Source: DATKSS01 sp035468355 (lineage in GTDB: Bacteria > Chloroflexota > Dormibacteria > Dormibacterales > Dormibacteraceae). From it: DNA of 61,970 nucleotides. The position numbers were made by a program, and so were the translations under genes. The notes beneath the pieces were generated by a model. It was given only the letters and a program-made list of their open reading frames with translations, was not told the DNA's origin and did no database searches. Below are positions 23,233-32,114 of this stretch, piece after piece (the first letter of the stretch is position 1; each line of letters starts with the position of its first letter). The stretch spans positions 1-61,970 of the forward strand of contig DATITA010000169.1 in assembly GCA_035468355.1 (NCBI GenBank), given 5' to 3'.

Positions 23233-24143
23233 TCCCCACGAGGTCCGAGGCTTCGCCGTGACCTCGCGGGGGCCCCTAACTTGATGCCGAGGGGGAGCAG
23301 GCCGGCGGGATAGCACCCCACGCCGACCACGCCGGGCCCGGCGTGCGCGCCCACGACCGGGCCCAGCGGCTGGATCAAAAGCGTCTCGGCGATGGTCTCC
23401 AGCTCACGCGCCACCCGCTCGGCGTCCATCTCGGCATCCGCATGGCCGACGATGATGCAGACCCCGTCTCCCCGGTCGACGGCGCGAGTCAGCTCGACGA
23501 TCCGGTTCAGCGCCCGCTCGAAGGTGCGCACCCGCTCGAGTGGAGTCACCTGCCCGTCGCGGATGCACAGCACGGGCTTGACCTGCAGGACTGATCCCAT
23601 CAGCGCGCCGGCGCGCCCGATGCGCCCGCCCCTGCGTAAGTACTCCAAGGTGGCGACGGAAAAGAACGTCTCCACGCCGTCTCGCATGTCCTCGATCCTG
23701 GACTGGATCGACGCTCCGTCCATGCCCTGTGACGCCAGGGCCGTGGCGGCAAGGGTCACCAGGCCGAGCGACATCGACACCACGTGCGAATCGATCACCC
23801 GTACGCGCTTGCGGTCGGTCATCTCCGCGGCCTGCCGTGCGGACGCGTACGTGCCGCTCAGCTTCTCCGAGATATGGATCGAGACCACCTCTGCGTGGTC
23901 TTTGAGCAGCCGCCCGTAGGCCTCGGCAAAGCGGCCGGGCGAGGGCTGCGACGTGGTGGGATGAACAGTCGAAGTGGGCAGCAAGCGGTAGAACTCGGCC
24001 GGCGTGATGTCGACCCCATCGAGCAGGGAACGGCCTTCGAGATGGAGTGTCAGCGGGACCACCGAAATCGAACGTCTGTCGGCGAGTTCGCGAGGCAGGT
24101 CCGCGGTCGAGTCCGTGACGATGGCTACCCCGGACGAGCTCAA
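23229..24143 (-). CDS. DegV family fatty acid-binding protein
   Basis: 304 aa DegV/FakB-like protein that binds a fatty acid for phosphorylation by a FakA kinase. Motifs: VAIVTDSTADLP, the PTTSQPSPGRF segment that includes the T(S)SQPS acyl-phosphate loop, SGTYASARQAA, DSHVVSMSLG, LEYLRRGGRIGRA. TTG 24143 overlaps the stop of mgtC as TTGA. No FakA gene is nearby. Third gene of a bifunctional nuclease-mgtC-degV operon. Confidence 0.92.
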   Translation of the reverse strand: MSSSGVAIVTDSTADLPRELADRRSISVVPLTLHLEGRSLLDGVDITPAEFYRLLPTSTVHPTTSQPSPGRFAEAYGRLLKDHAEVVSIHISEKLSGTYASARQAAEMTDRKRVRVIDSHVVSMSLGLVTLAATALASQGMDGASIQSRIEDMRDGVETFFSVATLEYLRRGGRIGRAGALMGSVLQVKPVLCIRDGQVTPLERVRTFERALNRIVELTRAVDRGDGVCIIVGHADAEMDAERVARELETIAETLLIQPLGPVVGAHAGPGVVGVGCYPAGLLPLGIKLGAPARSRRSLGPRGD

Positions 24144-24634
24144 GAGATCGTCTCGGTCGGTCTCTCGTCCGGTGGCGGGTCATCGTGCCGGCGCAATCTT
24201 CGATTGCGGATGAACCGGTTCTCGAGCGGCCGGATCGCGATGAGCATCACGAGAACTATGAGCGTGGTGAAGATGGCCACCCCGTAATAACCGAAGCCGA
24301 CCGCCATCCCGATCGAGGCGACCACCCAGATCGAGGCAGCCGTGGTCAGGCCCCTGACGTCGACACCCAGCCGGAGGATGGCTCCGGCTCCGAGGAACCC
24401 GACCCCGCTCACGATCTGGGCGGCGATGCGGGTGGGATCGACACGGGTCCCGAAGGCAGGGTCCAGCCCGAGGCCCGTGAACATGGCGGAACCGACCGCG
24501 ATCAAGGCCATCGTCTTCATGCCCGCGGCGTGTCCGCGGAGCTCTCTCTCGGTGCCGAGCACGAGGCCGAGCAGAAGCGCCACCAGGAGACGAAGAAAGA
24601 GGTCGGAATCGCCGCTTAGTGGCAGTTCCTTCAG
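24140..24634 (-). CDS. MgtC/SapB family membrane protein
   Basis: 164 aa with four to five membrane helices and family motifs LGTERELRGHAAGMKTMALIAVG, GVGFLGAGAIL, VRGLTTAASIWVVASIGMA. The frame has no ATG, GTG or TTG before the first helix (LFLRLLVALLLG); the only candidate in register is CTG 24634, overlapping the stop of the upstream gene as CTGA. A GTG inside that helix would delete half of it. C-terminal cytoplasmic tail is short and charged. Inferred role: membrane stress or magnesium-related function, based on family only. Confidence 0.85.
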   Translation of the reverse strand: MKELPLSGDSDLFLRLLVALLLGLVLGTERELRGHAAGMKTMALIAVGSAMFTGLGLDPAFGTRVDPTRIAAQIVSGVGFLGAGAILRLGVDVRGLTTAASIWVVASIGMAVGFGYYGVAIFTTLIVLVMLIAIRPLENRFIRNRRLRRHDDPPPDERPTETIS

Positions 24635-25227
24635 CCCCTGCCGGGGCGCCCTCCAGGCTTGTCCTGAGCGCCGGGCTCGCCCTTCGCGCCGGGCTCGTCG
24701 GGGAGCTCGGGAAGGTCCAGGCTGTTGACGAAATCGCGAAACACGGCGAGTCGTTCCTCGTCGACGACCGTTTCGGCGCGGTCCTTCTCGTCGCCGGCCT
24801 CGTCTGGGTCGGGGATGATCCCGGCGCTCTCCATGACCTCCGACGCGACGAAGATGGGGCATTCCACTCGCACCGCGAGCGCGATCGCGTCCGACGGCCG
24901 GGCGTCGAAGTCGAGGTCGCGTCCGTCCTGTTTGACGTACAGCCGAGCGTAGAAGACCTGGTCAGCCAGGCGTGTGACCACGATGCGCTTGATGCTCACG
25001 CCCAGGTCGCCGAAGGCGGTGGCCATCAGGTCGTGGGTGAGCGGACGGCCCAGCTGGTTGCCGGAGATCTTGCTCGCAATGGCCTGGGCCTCGAAGGAGC
25101 CGATCCAGATCGGCAGGTATCGGTCCGCCTCTTTCTCTTTGAGGATCACCAGGTGCTGGGCAGTCGGCATGTGGATCCGAATACTGTCGACTGAAACCTC
25201 GATGAGGTTTTTCATCCTCGCGTCCAT
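24631..25227 (-). CDS. Bifunctional nuclease family protein (DUF151)
   Basis: 198 aa. N-terminal ~135 residues match the BFN/DUF151 domain (EVSVDSIRIHMPTAQHLVILKEKEADRYLPIWIG split into short motifs, DARPSDAIALAVRVECPIFV). A Glu/Asp/Pro-rich tail (DEAGDEKDRAETVVDEERL then KGEPGAQDKPGGRPGRG) follows. Start ATG 25227 has GGAGGG 4 nt upstream. Homologs occur near cell-wall or DNA genes in many bacteria; nuclease activity is reported for plant and Mycobacterium members. First of a three-gene operon divergent from polA. Confidence 0.9.
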   Translation of the reverse strand: MDARMKNLIEVSVDSIRIHMPTAQHLVILKEKEADRYLPIWIGSFEAQAIASKISGNQLGRPLTHDLMATAFGDLGVSIKRIVVTRLADQVFYARLYVKQDGRDLDFDARPSDAIALAVRVECPIFVASEVMESAGIIPDPDEAGDEKDRAETVVDEERLAVFRDFVNSLDLPELPDEPGAKGEPGAQDKPGGRPGRG

Positions 25228-25299
25228 ATTACCCTCCGCAGATCGCCGTTCCGGCAATTGAACGAGGGCGCGCCGCCGAGGCTCCAGGCAGGGCGAACG

Positions 25300-25305
25300 T
25301 AAACT
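25300..25305 (+). promoter_or_regulatory. Putative -10 box of polA (TAAACT)
   Basis: TAAACT followed by 6 nt and GTG 25312. No Shine-Dalgarno sequence; leaderless transcript expected. Confidence 0.5.
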
Positions 25306-25311
25306 TCGAAC

Positions 25312-27999
25312 GTGGCGAAGGGGAAACGGGGGCGGGTCGTCCTGATCGACGCCCACAGCCTCATTTACAGGGCCTTTTTCGCCCTCCCGCCGATGAGCAC
25401 GTCGGACGGCCAGGTCACGAATGCGGTGTACGGGTTCACGTCGATGCTCGCGATCGTCCTCGCGTCGCGGCCCGAGTTCGCGGTGGCGGCGTTCGACGTC
25501 GGCGCGCCGACCTTCCGTTCCAAGGAGTACGTCGAGTACAAGGCCGGCCGGCGCGCCATGCCCGACGACCTGCGGCCCCAGATCGAGAAGGTCCGCGAGG
25601 TCCTTGAATCGTTCTCGATTCCGATCTATGCGATCGAGGGCTTCGAGGCCGACGACTTGATTGGCACCATGGCTCGCATCGCGGAGGAGCGCGGCCACAC
25701 GGTGACGATCGTGTCGGGAGACCTCGACTGCCTGCAGCTGGTCACCGATTCGGTCGAGGCGCTGGTCCCGCGACGTGGCATCACCGACACGTTCGTCTAC
25801 GGGCCCGACCAGGTCCGGCAGCGTTACGGGTTCGAGCCGGTTCAGCTCATCGACTTCAAATCCCTGCGCGGCGATACCTCAGACAACATTCCGGGAGTGC
25901 CGGGAGTGGGGGACAAGACCGCGGCCAAGCTGGTACAGGATTTCGGCAGCGTCGAAGCGCTGCTTGATCGATTGGACGAGCTGCCCGAGGGCCGGCTGAA
26001 GACCTCGCTGAAGGCCAACACGGATCAGGTGCGGCTCGGCAAACGGATGGTGACCATCGTTCGCGACGTGCCCGTGGAGCTCGACCTTGAAAAGGCGCGC
26101 TGGACCCGCTACGACTACGACAAGGCGCGCGTGGTCTTCGACCGGTTCGAGTTCCGCCAGCTGCTCGCGCGCTTTCCGCCGCCCGACCAGGCGCCGGTGC
26201 AGCCCAGCCTGGCTTTCGAAGCCGCCCCACAGCCGGCCGGCCTGCGGGTGGTGGACGATCCCGCCGAGGCCGCGAGCCTGATCGACGGTTCGGCCGACGT
26301 CGGGGTGTTCACGTTCATCGAAGGCGTGGGCCGGGGCGCGCGCGTATGCGGAGTCGGAGTTTCGACGGGCGTCAACACCTTCTATGCCGCCAGTCCCGCC
26401 GCGATGGACGCGGTGGCGAGCACTCTCTCCGGAAGGCCCATCTCGGGCCATGACGCAAAGGAGACCGAGCTGGCGCTGCGGTCGCTCGGCGGCGGAAGGC
26501 GGGAGTGGGCATTCAGCACCTTTCTCGCGGCTTACCTGCTCGGCGCCGGCTCCCGGGACCCGCGGCTCGAAGACCTCGCGCGCGAGTTCCTCGACGTCAC
26601 TCTGATGACCCCTGAACAGCTCCTCGGCACGGGCCGCGCCGCGCGGAAGCCGTCCGCCTTGGACCTCAACGAGGCGGCCGAGTTTGCCGCCCGGCGAGCC
26701 GAGGCGATCCTCAACCTGCGGCCGCGGTTGGAGGCCGAGATGCGAAACCTCGGCGTCGACTACCTCTTCCACGAGATTGAGCTCCCGCTGGCCGGCGTCC
26801 TGGCCGACATGGAGAGCGAAGGCGTGGCCATCGACGTCCCGTACCTCAAGGACATGCAGGACGAGCTGGGCGCACAGCTTGCGGCGATCGAGGCGGAGGT
26901 CGAGCAGGTGGCGGGCCAGAAGTTCAACCTCAATGCGCCACAGCAGCTTGCCAAGGTCCTCTTCGAGGACCTGCGTCTGCCGGTCGGCAAGCGCACGAAG
27001 ACCGGCTACTCGACGGACGCGGACACGCTCGAGGCCCTTAGGGAAAAGCACCCGATCGTCGGCCTCATCCTCGAGCACCGCCAGCTCTCCAAGCTGAAGT
27101 CGACGTACGTGGACGCTCTCCCTCAGCTGGTCGACCCGTTGAGCGGCCGGGTCCACACCTCGTTCGGCCAGGCGAGCACCGCGACGGGCCGGCTGTCCTC
27201 GTCCAACCCGAACCTGATGAACATCCCCATCCGGAGCGAGCTCGGACAGCGGATCAGGCGCGCCTTCAAGGCCGGCCGCCCTGATCACGTGCTGGTGTCG
27301 GCCGACTATTCGCAGATCGAGCTCCGCATCGCGGCGCACCTCAGTGGCGACCCTGTGCTGCTGGGCGCGTTCGCCGCCGGTCAGGACATCCATACCGCGA
27401 CCGCGGCCGCGGTGTTCAAGATCCCGATCGAGACGGTCGACGCCAACCAGAGACGGCTGGCCAAAGTCGCGAACTTCGGCTCCATCTACGGTCAGGGCGA
27501 GTACGGACTGTCGCAGCAGCTTGGGATCACCGGCGACGTTGCGCGTGAGTTCCTCGCCCAGTACTGGTCGACCTACTCGCGGCTCAAGGACTACCTCGAC
27601 GAGGTGAGGCGCAAGGCTCGAGAAGAAGGTCTTGTCGTGAGCGCCACGGGCCGCCGGCGCGCCATCCCGGACCTGCGGTCGCCCAACTTCCAGCTGCGGA
27701 GCGCTGCCGAGCGCATGGCGATCAACTTTCCGATGCAGTCGCTCGCCGCGGACATCATCAAGATCGCGATGGTCCGCCTGCAGCGAGAGATCGAAACCGA
27801 CCAGATCGAAGGACGCATGCTGCTGCAGGTGCACGACGAGCTGCTCTTCGAGGTCCCCAAGAACGAGGTCGACCAGTTCGCGGAAAAGGTGCCGCGCATC
27901 ATGACCGGCGCGTACGAGCTGGAGACCGGGATCGAAGTAGAGACCAAGGTCGGCCCCAACTGGGCCGACATGCAGAAGCTCGCGGTGGTCCGCGCGTAG
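25312..27999 (+). CDS. polA: DNA polymerase I
   Basis: 895 aa. N-terminal 5'-3' exonuclease/flap domain (LIDAHSLIYRAFFALP, IVSGDLDCLQL, LRGDTSDNIPGVPGVGDKTAAKL). The middle domain looks degenerate: around residue 335 the first exonuclease motif reads VFTFIEG instead of the DxE form and ISGHDAKETELAL lacks the second conserved Asp, so proofreading is probably lost. The polymerase domain is intact: TSFGQASTATGRLSSSNPNLMNIPIR, DYSQIELRIAAHL (motif A), RRLAKVANFGSIYG (motif B, Phe in the ddNTP-discriminating position), QVHDELLFEV (motif C). GTG start, likely leaderless. Two bp later lies mutM, so the pair is an excision-repair operon. Confidence 0.97.
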   Translation: MAKGKRGRVVLIDAHSLIYRAFFALPPMSTSDGQVTNAVYGFTSMLAIVLASRPEFAVAAFDVGAPTFRSKEYVEYKAGRRAMPDDLRPQIEKVREVLESFSIPIYAIEGFEADDLIGTMARIAEERGHTVTIVSGDLDCLQLVTDSVEALVPRRGITDTFVYGPDQVRQRYGFEPVQLIDFKSLRGDTSDNIPGVPGVGDKTAAKLVQDFGSVEALLDRLDELPEGRLKTSLKANTDQVRLGKRMVTIVRDVPVELDLEKARWTRYDYDKARVVFDRFEFRQLLARFPPPDQAPVQPSLAFEAAPQPAGLRVVDDPAEAASLIDGSADVGVFTFIEGVGRGARVCGVGVSTGVNTFYAASPAAMDAVASTLSGRPISGHDAKETELALRSLGGGRREWAFSTFLAAYLLGAGSRDPRLEDLAREFLDVTLMTPEQLLGTGRAARKPSALDLNEAAEFAARRAEAILNLRPRLEAEMRNLGVDYLFHEIELPLAGVLADMESEGVAIDVPYLKDMQDELGAQLAAIEAEVEQVAGQKFNLNAPQQLAKVLFEDLRLPVGKRTKTGYSTDADTLEALREKHPIVGLILEHRQLSKLKSTYVDALPQLVDPLSGRVHTSFGQASTATGRLSSSNPNLMNIPIRSELGQRIRRAFKAGRPDHVLVSADYSQIELRIAAHLSGDPVLLGAFAAGQDIHTATAAAVFKIPIETVDANQRRLAKVANFGSIYGQGEYGLSQQLGITGDVAREFLAQYWSTYSRLKDYLDEVRRKAREEGLVVSATGRRRAIPDLRSPNFQLRSAAERMAINFPMQSLAADIIKIAMVRLQREIETDQIEGRMLLQVHDELLFEVPKNEVDQFAEKVPRIMTGAYELETGIEVETKVGPNWADMQKLAVVRA

Positions 28000-28000
28000 A

Positions 28001-28825
28001 GTGCCGGAGCTCCCAGAGGTCGAGACGATCGTCGCCGACCTCCGACCCCACCTGGTCGGCCGCACGATCATGCGTTGCGAGCTCCTGTTTCCGACGATCG
28101 TCAGGCACCCCGAGCCGGAGGGGTTCATCGACTCCATCGCAGGAAGATCCATCGAATCGGTGGGCCGCCGAGGGAAGTTCATTCTCATCAGCCTGGGCGG
28201 CGACCTGCTGCTGGTCGTCCACCTGGGGATGACCGGCCAGCTCCGGCTGGTCGACGCCGGCTCTCCCGTGGAGAAACACACACATGCGATCTTCACGCTC
28301 GATGATGGAAGGCACCTGCGATACCGCGACCCGCGGCGGTTCGGGCGTTTACTCCTGGGGACCGAAGAAGCATTGCTGCACTCCAAGACCATGCCGCGAC
28401 TCGGCCCGGAACCGATCGATCCCGCGTTTGCCGCCGACGAGCTTTACCGTCGCCTGCGCGGCCGCCGAACCTCGTTGAAAGCCGTGCTGCTCGACCAGGC
28501 TTCGATTGCAGGCGTGGGCAACATCTATGCCGATGAGTCGCTCCATCGCGCGCGCCTGCGTCCCGATCGTCAGGCCGGGAGCTTGAGCCGCAAGTCCGCG
28601 AACCGCCTTCACGATTCGCTGCGCGAGTCGCTGGAGGTCGCGATCATGAATCGAGGAAGCTCCGTCGACACGTATCGCGACGCTTGGGGCCAGCTGGGTG
28701 GACAGCAGGAGAAACTCCTCGTGTACGGTCGCGCCGGCGAGCCTTGTTTCACGTGCGGGCGGCCGCTGAGCATGATCCGCCTCGCCGGCCGCACCACGGT
28801 CTTCTGCCGCCGTTGCCAGCGATAG
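28001..28825 (+). CDS. mutM: Formamidopyrimidine-DNA glycosylase
   Basis: 274 aa. Catalytic N-terminal PELPEVETIVADL (Pro2, Glu3), the conserved Lys in GRRGKF, HLGMTGQLRL, YRDPRRFGRL, NIYADESLHRA and a C-terminal zinc finger (CFTCGRPLSMIRLAGRTTVFCRRCQR split by spacing C-x2-C ... C-x2-C). Removes 8-oxoguanine and FaPy from DNA and cuts the abasic site. GTG 28001 follows the polA stop after 1 bp, so both are cotranscribed. Confidence 0.96.
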   Translation: MPELPEVETIVADLRPHLVGRTIMRCELLFPTIVRHPEPEGFIDSIAGRSIESVGRRGKFILISLGGDLLLVVHLGMTGQLRLVDAGSPVEKHTHAIFTLDDGRHLRYRDPRRFGRLLLGTEEALLHSKTMPRLGPEPIDPAFAADELYRRLRGRRTSLKAVLLDQASIAGVGNIYADESLHRARLRPDRQAGSLSRKSANRLHDSLRESLEVAIMNRGSSVDTYRDAWGQLGGQQEKLLVYGRAGEPCFTCGRPLSMIRLAGRTTVFCRRCQR

Positions 28826-28833
28826 CTCCACTC

Positions 28834-29484
28834 GTGCCGCGGCTGTTCGCGATCGCCGTGCTCGCGGTCGCCTACGTGGCGTTCACGATCGCCATCTCGG
28901 CGGGCCTGTTCGTCTCCCTCGATCATCAGGTGGCGCAGGCGACGCACGGCATCTGGCAGGAATCGCTGCATGGGCTTTTCCAGGCGATCGCCGAGCTTGG
29001 CGGCCTGGAGATGACCGGCATCCTGATGGTCGGGCTCTTCTTCTACCTGTGGCGAGGGGGATTTGGCACGGATTGCCTCGCCGTGCTCGCGTTCATAGGA
29101 GCCGTGACCCTGGAGGTCCTGTACAAGCTCTTGTTCTTTCACCCCGGCCCTCCGCGCTCGATCTCGCATCCAGACGGCCCGAGCATCACGGATCTGCTTT
29201 TCGGCGGCGGCAACGGTGGCAACAGCTTTCCGAGCGGTCACATGGTGCGCACCGTGGTCGTGTACGGGTTGCTCGCTTTCGTGGTCCGGCGGCTGACCGG
29301 CTCACCAGTCGTGCGAGCGCTGGCGATCCCGGTCGCCACCTTCATTGTCGTGCTCCTGGCGTTCGACCGTATCTACCTCGACGTGCACTGGGAATCGGAC
29401 GTGGTTGGAGGCCTGCTGCTCGGAGCGATCGGCCTGCTGGCGGGGACGGTCTGGCTGGACCGCCCCCGGAGGGCCGACAATTAG
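28834..29484 (+). CDS. PAP2-family membrane phosphatase
   Basis: 216 aa with about six membrane helices. Phosphatase motifs: KLLFFHPGPPRS (variant of KxxxxxxRP), NSFPSGHMVRT (PSGH) and DRIYLDVHWESDVVGG (SRxxxxxHxxxD class). Typical of phosphatidylglycerophosphate or undecaprenyl pyrophosphate phosphatases. GTG 28834 is chosen because it is 9 bp after mutM and precedes a hydrophobic helix; TTG 28813 would overlap mutM. Substrate not determined. Confidence 0.85.
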   Translation: MPRLFAIAVLAVAYVAFTIAISAGLFVSLDHQVAQATHGIWQESLHGLFQAIAELGGLEMTGILMVGLFFYLWRGGFGTDCLAVLAFIGAVTLEVLYKLLFFHPGPPRSISHPDGPSITDLLFGGGNGGNSFPSGHMVRTVVVYGLLAFVVRRLTGSPVVRALAIPVATFIVVLLAFDRIYLDVHWESDVVGGLLLGAIGLLAGTVWLDRPRRADN

Positions 29485-29487
29485 ACC

Positions 29488-29817
29488 GTGGAGAAGGCAG
29501 TGCTCGTCCTCGTTACAACCGGTGGCCGTGACGACGCGGAACGCTTGGGCGAGTCCTTGGTGGTCGAGCACCTCGCCGCCAGCTGCTCGGTCGTTCCGAC
29601 GGTGCATTCCTTCTACTTCTGGGAGGGCCAGCTGAAACGTGAGCACGAGGCGCTGCTCATGGTTCGGACCACCGAATCGCGAGCAGCGGCCGTGAAGGAA
29701 TACGTTTTGAGCCACCACGATTACGCGCTCCCCGAGATCCTTCAGGTCGCCGTCGAGAGCGGCTCGCCGGCCTACCTGAAGTGGCTCGAAGAGCAAGTCG
29801 CATCTCAGCCGCGCTGA
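29488..29817 (+). CDS. cutA: CutA1 divalent-cation tolerance protein
   Basis: 109 aa, CutA1 fold: ERLGESLVVEHLAASCSVVPTVHSFYFWEG, HEALLMVRTTESRA, SHHDYALPEILQV and SPAYLKWLEEQV. Small trimeric protein, linked in Escherichia coli to divalent-metal tolerance; its exact role is open. GTG 29488, 3 bp after the PAP2 stop. Confidence 0.88.
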   Translation: MEKAVLVLVTTGGRDDAERLGESLVVEHLAASCSVVPTVHSFYFWEGQLKREHEALLMVRTTESRAAAVKEYVLSHHDYALPEILQVAVESGSPAYLKWLEEQVASQPR

Positions 29818-29833
29818 GCGTTAAGTGAGCGCT

Positions 29834-29839
29834 TAGACT
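29834..29839 (+). promoter_or_regulatory. Putative -10 box (TAGACT) of the MacB-like gene
   Basis: TAGACT with 10 nt to GTG 29850. Same hexamer precedes whiA, the sod gene and the DUF4190 gene. Confidence 0.5.
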
Positions 29840-29849
29840 CTCAGGCGGG

Positions 29850-32105
29850 GTGGCGACGCAGGTCAGCGACGTGAATGGTGGATCAGACGGCTCCAGGAAG
29901 GGGCGCAAGCGGCGCGCGCGCCGGGCCGAGGCGGATCGATTGACTCACCACGAGGCCAACGGAAACGGGGCCGAACCGGCTGGCGGGGTGGTAGCGGAAA
30001 CGTCCACTGTCGCCGTCCTGGAAGCGCCCGAGGTCGTGCCGGGTGAGGAGGCAACCGGACCTTCGCCCATACCCCCGGACGATTTCAGGGACCTTCTCGG
30101 TCAGGCGGTCGGCCTGAGGCTCGACGCCGTGTCGCGCGAGTTCGGTGGCAAGGACGAGGTGCACGTGACCGCGCTCCGAAACGTCACCCTTGAAATCGGT
30201 CCCGGCGAGTTCGTGTCCGTCATGGGTCCTTCCGGCTGCGGCAAGAGCACCCTGCTCGCTTTGATGGGCGGCCTCGACCACCCCACCAGCGGCCATGTAT
30301 ACGGCGCCGGGCTGCCGCTGGGCGAGCTGCCCGAGCGCGACCTTGCGGATTACCGGCTGCAGCGTGTCAGCACCATCTTTCAGAGCTTCAACCTGATCCC
30401 ATCGATGTCGCTCGCGGACAACGTCGCCCTTCCGCTGACGATCGCCGGCATACCGGTTGAGGAGAGGCGCCGGCGGGCTCGGCACCTGCTGGCCCTGGTC
30501 GGTCTCGAGGACCGCGCCCGGACGCGGGTCAACCGGCTCTCAGGCGGCGAGCAGCAGAAGGTAGCCGTGGCCCGCGCCCTGGCCAACCGTCCCGGCTTGA
30601 TCCTGGCCGACGAGCCGACAGGAAGCCTGGACTCGGTGTCTGGCGAGGGCGTCCTCAGCCTGCTCGACGACCTGAACCGCCGCGGAGCGACCGTCGTCCT
30701 GGTCACGCACGACCCGGAGGTCGCGCGACGGGCGCGGCGCGTGGTGAGGATGATCGACGGCCGCGCGATCGAGATCGAGTCGGGCAAGCCCACCATGAGG
30801 AGCCAGCAGCCGGTTGACCCGGCGCCGAGGATGCATTGGCAGGACACGCTGAAGGTCGGGCTCGGCAGCGCCGGCCGCAGGCCGCTGCGGACTGCGCTGA
30901 CCACGACCGGCGTGGCCATCGGCATCGCCGCCCTGAGCCTAATCGTGGCTCTTGCCGGCGGTCTCCAGCAGGCCCTCGGCGCGCCGGCCCTGGCGACGAG
31001 CCAGGTCCACCAGGTCGCCGTCTACCCCGTGGCCGACTCGGTGAACGGGTTCGACGACCCGACGCTGGCGACACTGGCCGGACTCGCTCACGTGCGCGCG
31101 GCGTGGGGCCAACTGGGCATGAGCGGGACGTTCGGGGGTGGGGCGCGGTCGGCCACGGCAGGGGCCCCGCCTGCTACCGCCCCGACAGGTGCGCTCGTTT
31201 CGCTGCCGCCGCTGGGCTCGTCGAGCGGCCTCCCGACGTTGATCGCCGGGCGCATGCCAAGCTCCGACGGGGCCGCCGAGGTGGTACTCGCCGACAGCGA
31301 GGCGGCCGCGCTCGGGTTCCAGAGCCCGACAGCCGCCATCGGCGCCCAGGTTAGCTTCGACGCTACCTACGGCACTCTTCCTTCGGCCGGCTCGCGCAAC
31401 CCCGCGACCCACCTGGTCGAGCAGCGACTGCTCGTGGTCGGCATCGTGTCCGGCAACTACATGCCGGCAGGGACGCCGGGAGGACTCGCGCCGTACGGCC
31501 TGATGCGCGCGTACTGGTCCAGGGTCGCGCAGTCCAACGGCTGGAAGCGCGGTGAGTACTCGAGCGTCACGCTGCTGGCCGACTCCGGACTTTCGGTCGA
31601 CGGCCTCCGCAAGAACGTCGAGGCCCTCGGGTTCCAGGACCAGACCTTCGGTGACCAGTTTCGCAACCTCGAAGACCTTCTGGGCAAGATGCGCCTCGCG
31701 CTCCTGGGGCTGGCCCTCGTCGCGCTCCTGCTCGCGTGCCTGGGCATCGCCAACACGATGTACACCGCCGTCCTCGAGCGGACCAAGGAGATCGGTGTGT
31801 TGAAGGCGCTAGGCGCGCGCTCGCGCGACGTCCTGCTTCTGTTCGTGGCGGAGGCGGCGGGTATCGGGTTGGCCGGGGGCCTGATCGGCGCCCTGATCGC
31901 GGTGGGCCTCGGCCGCCTCGGCAACGCGGCGGTCGACCGGCTGACCCGGTCCGTGACCAGCACCGGGTTCGAGGTATTCCGAACCGACTTCGTGGTCTTG
32001 CTCCTGGCGGTCGTGCTGGCGGTCGTCTTCAGCACGGTGACCGGCCTGCTGCCTGCGCTGCGCGCTGCGCGACAGGACCCCGCGCGCGCCCTCCGCTACG
32101 AGTAG
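29850..32105 (+). CDS. ABC transporter with fused ATPase and permease (MacB-like)
   Basis: 751 aa. Residues ~1-85 are a low-complexity, charged extension (RKGRKRRARRAEADRL). Residues ~90-310 are an ABC ATPase: Walker A GPSGCGKSTLLALMGG, Q-loop IFQSFNLIPSM, signature NRLSGGEQQKVAVARAL, Walker B LILADEPTGSLDS, His VLVTHDPEVA. From ~335 an FtsX/MacB permease: one N-terminal helix (LTTTGVAIGIAALSLIVALAGG), a ~290-residue extracytoplasmic domain, then three helices (LALLGLALVALLLACLGIAN, EIGVLKALGARSRDVLLLF, VVLLLAVVLAVVF). The fusion order ATPase-permease is that of MacB. Exports or mechanotransmits an unknown substrate. Next gene is moeA. Confidence 0.9.
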   Translation: MATQVSDVNGGSDGSRKGRKRRARRAEADRLTHHEANGNGAEPAGGVVAETSTVAVLEAPEVVPGEEATGPSPIPPDDFRDLLGQAVGLRLDAVSREFGGKDEVHVTALRNVTLEIGPGEFVSVMGPSGCGKSTLLALMGGLDHPTSGHVYGAGLPLGELPERDLADYRLQRVSTIFQSFNLIPSMSLADNVALPLTIAGIPVEERRRRARHLLALVGLEDRARTRVNRLSGGEQQKVAVARALANRPGLILADEPTGSLDSVSGEGVLSLLDDLNRRGATVVLVTHDPEVARRARRVVRMIDGRAIEIESGKPTMRSQQPVDPAPRMHWQDTLKVGLGSAGRRPLRTALTTTGVAIGIAALSLIVALAGGLQQALGAPALATSQVHQVAVYPVADSVNGFDDPTLATLAGLAHVRAAWGQLGMSGTFGGGARSATAGAPPATAPTGALVSLPPLGSSSGLPTLIAGRMPSSDGAAEVVLADSEAAALGFQSPTAAIGAQVSFDATYGTLPSAGSRNPATHLVEQRLLVVGIVSGNYMPAGTPGGLAPYGLMRAYWSRVAQSNGWKRGEYSSVTLLADSGLSVDGLRKNVEALGFQDQTFGDQFRNLEDLLGKMRLALLGLALVALLLACLGIANTMYTAVLERTKEIGVLKALGARSRDVLLLFVAEAAGIGLAGGLIGALIAVGLGRLGNAAVDRLTRSVTSTGFEVFRTDFVVLLLAVVLAVVFSTVTGLLPALRAARQDPARALRYE

Positions 32106-32114
32106 CACGGCGAG

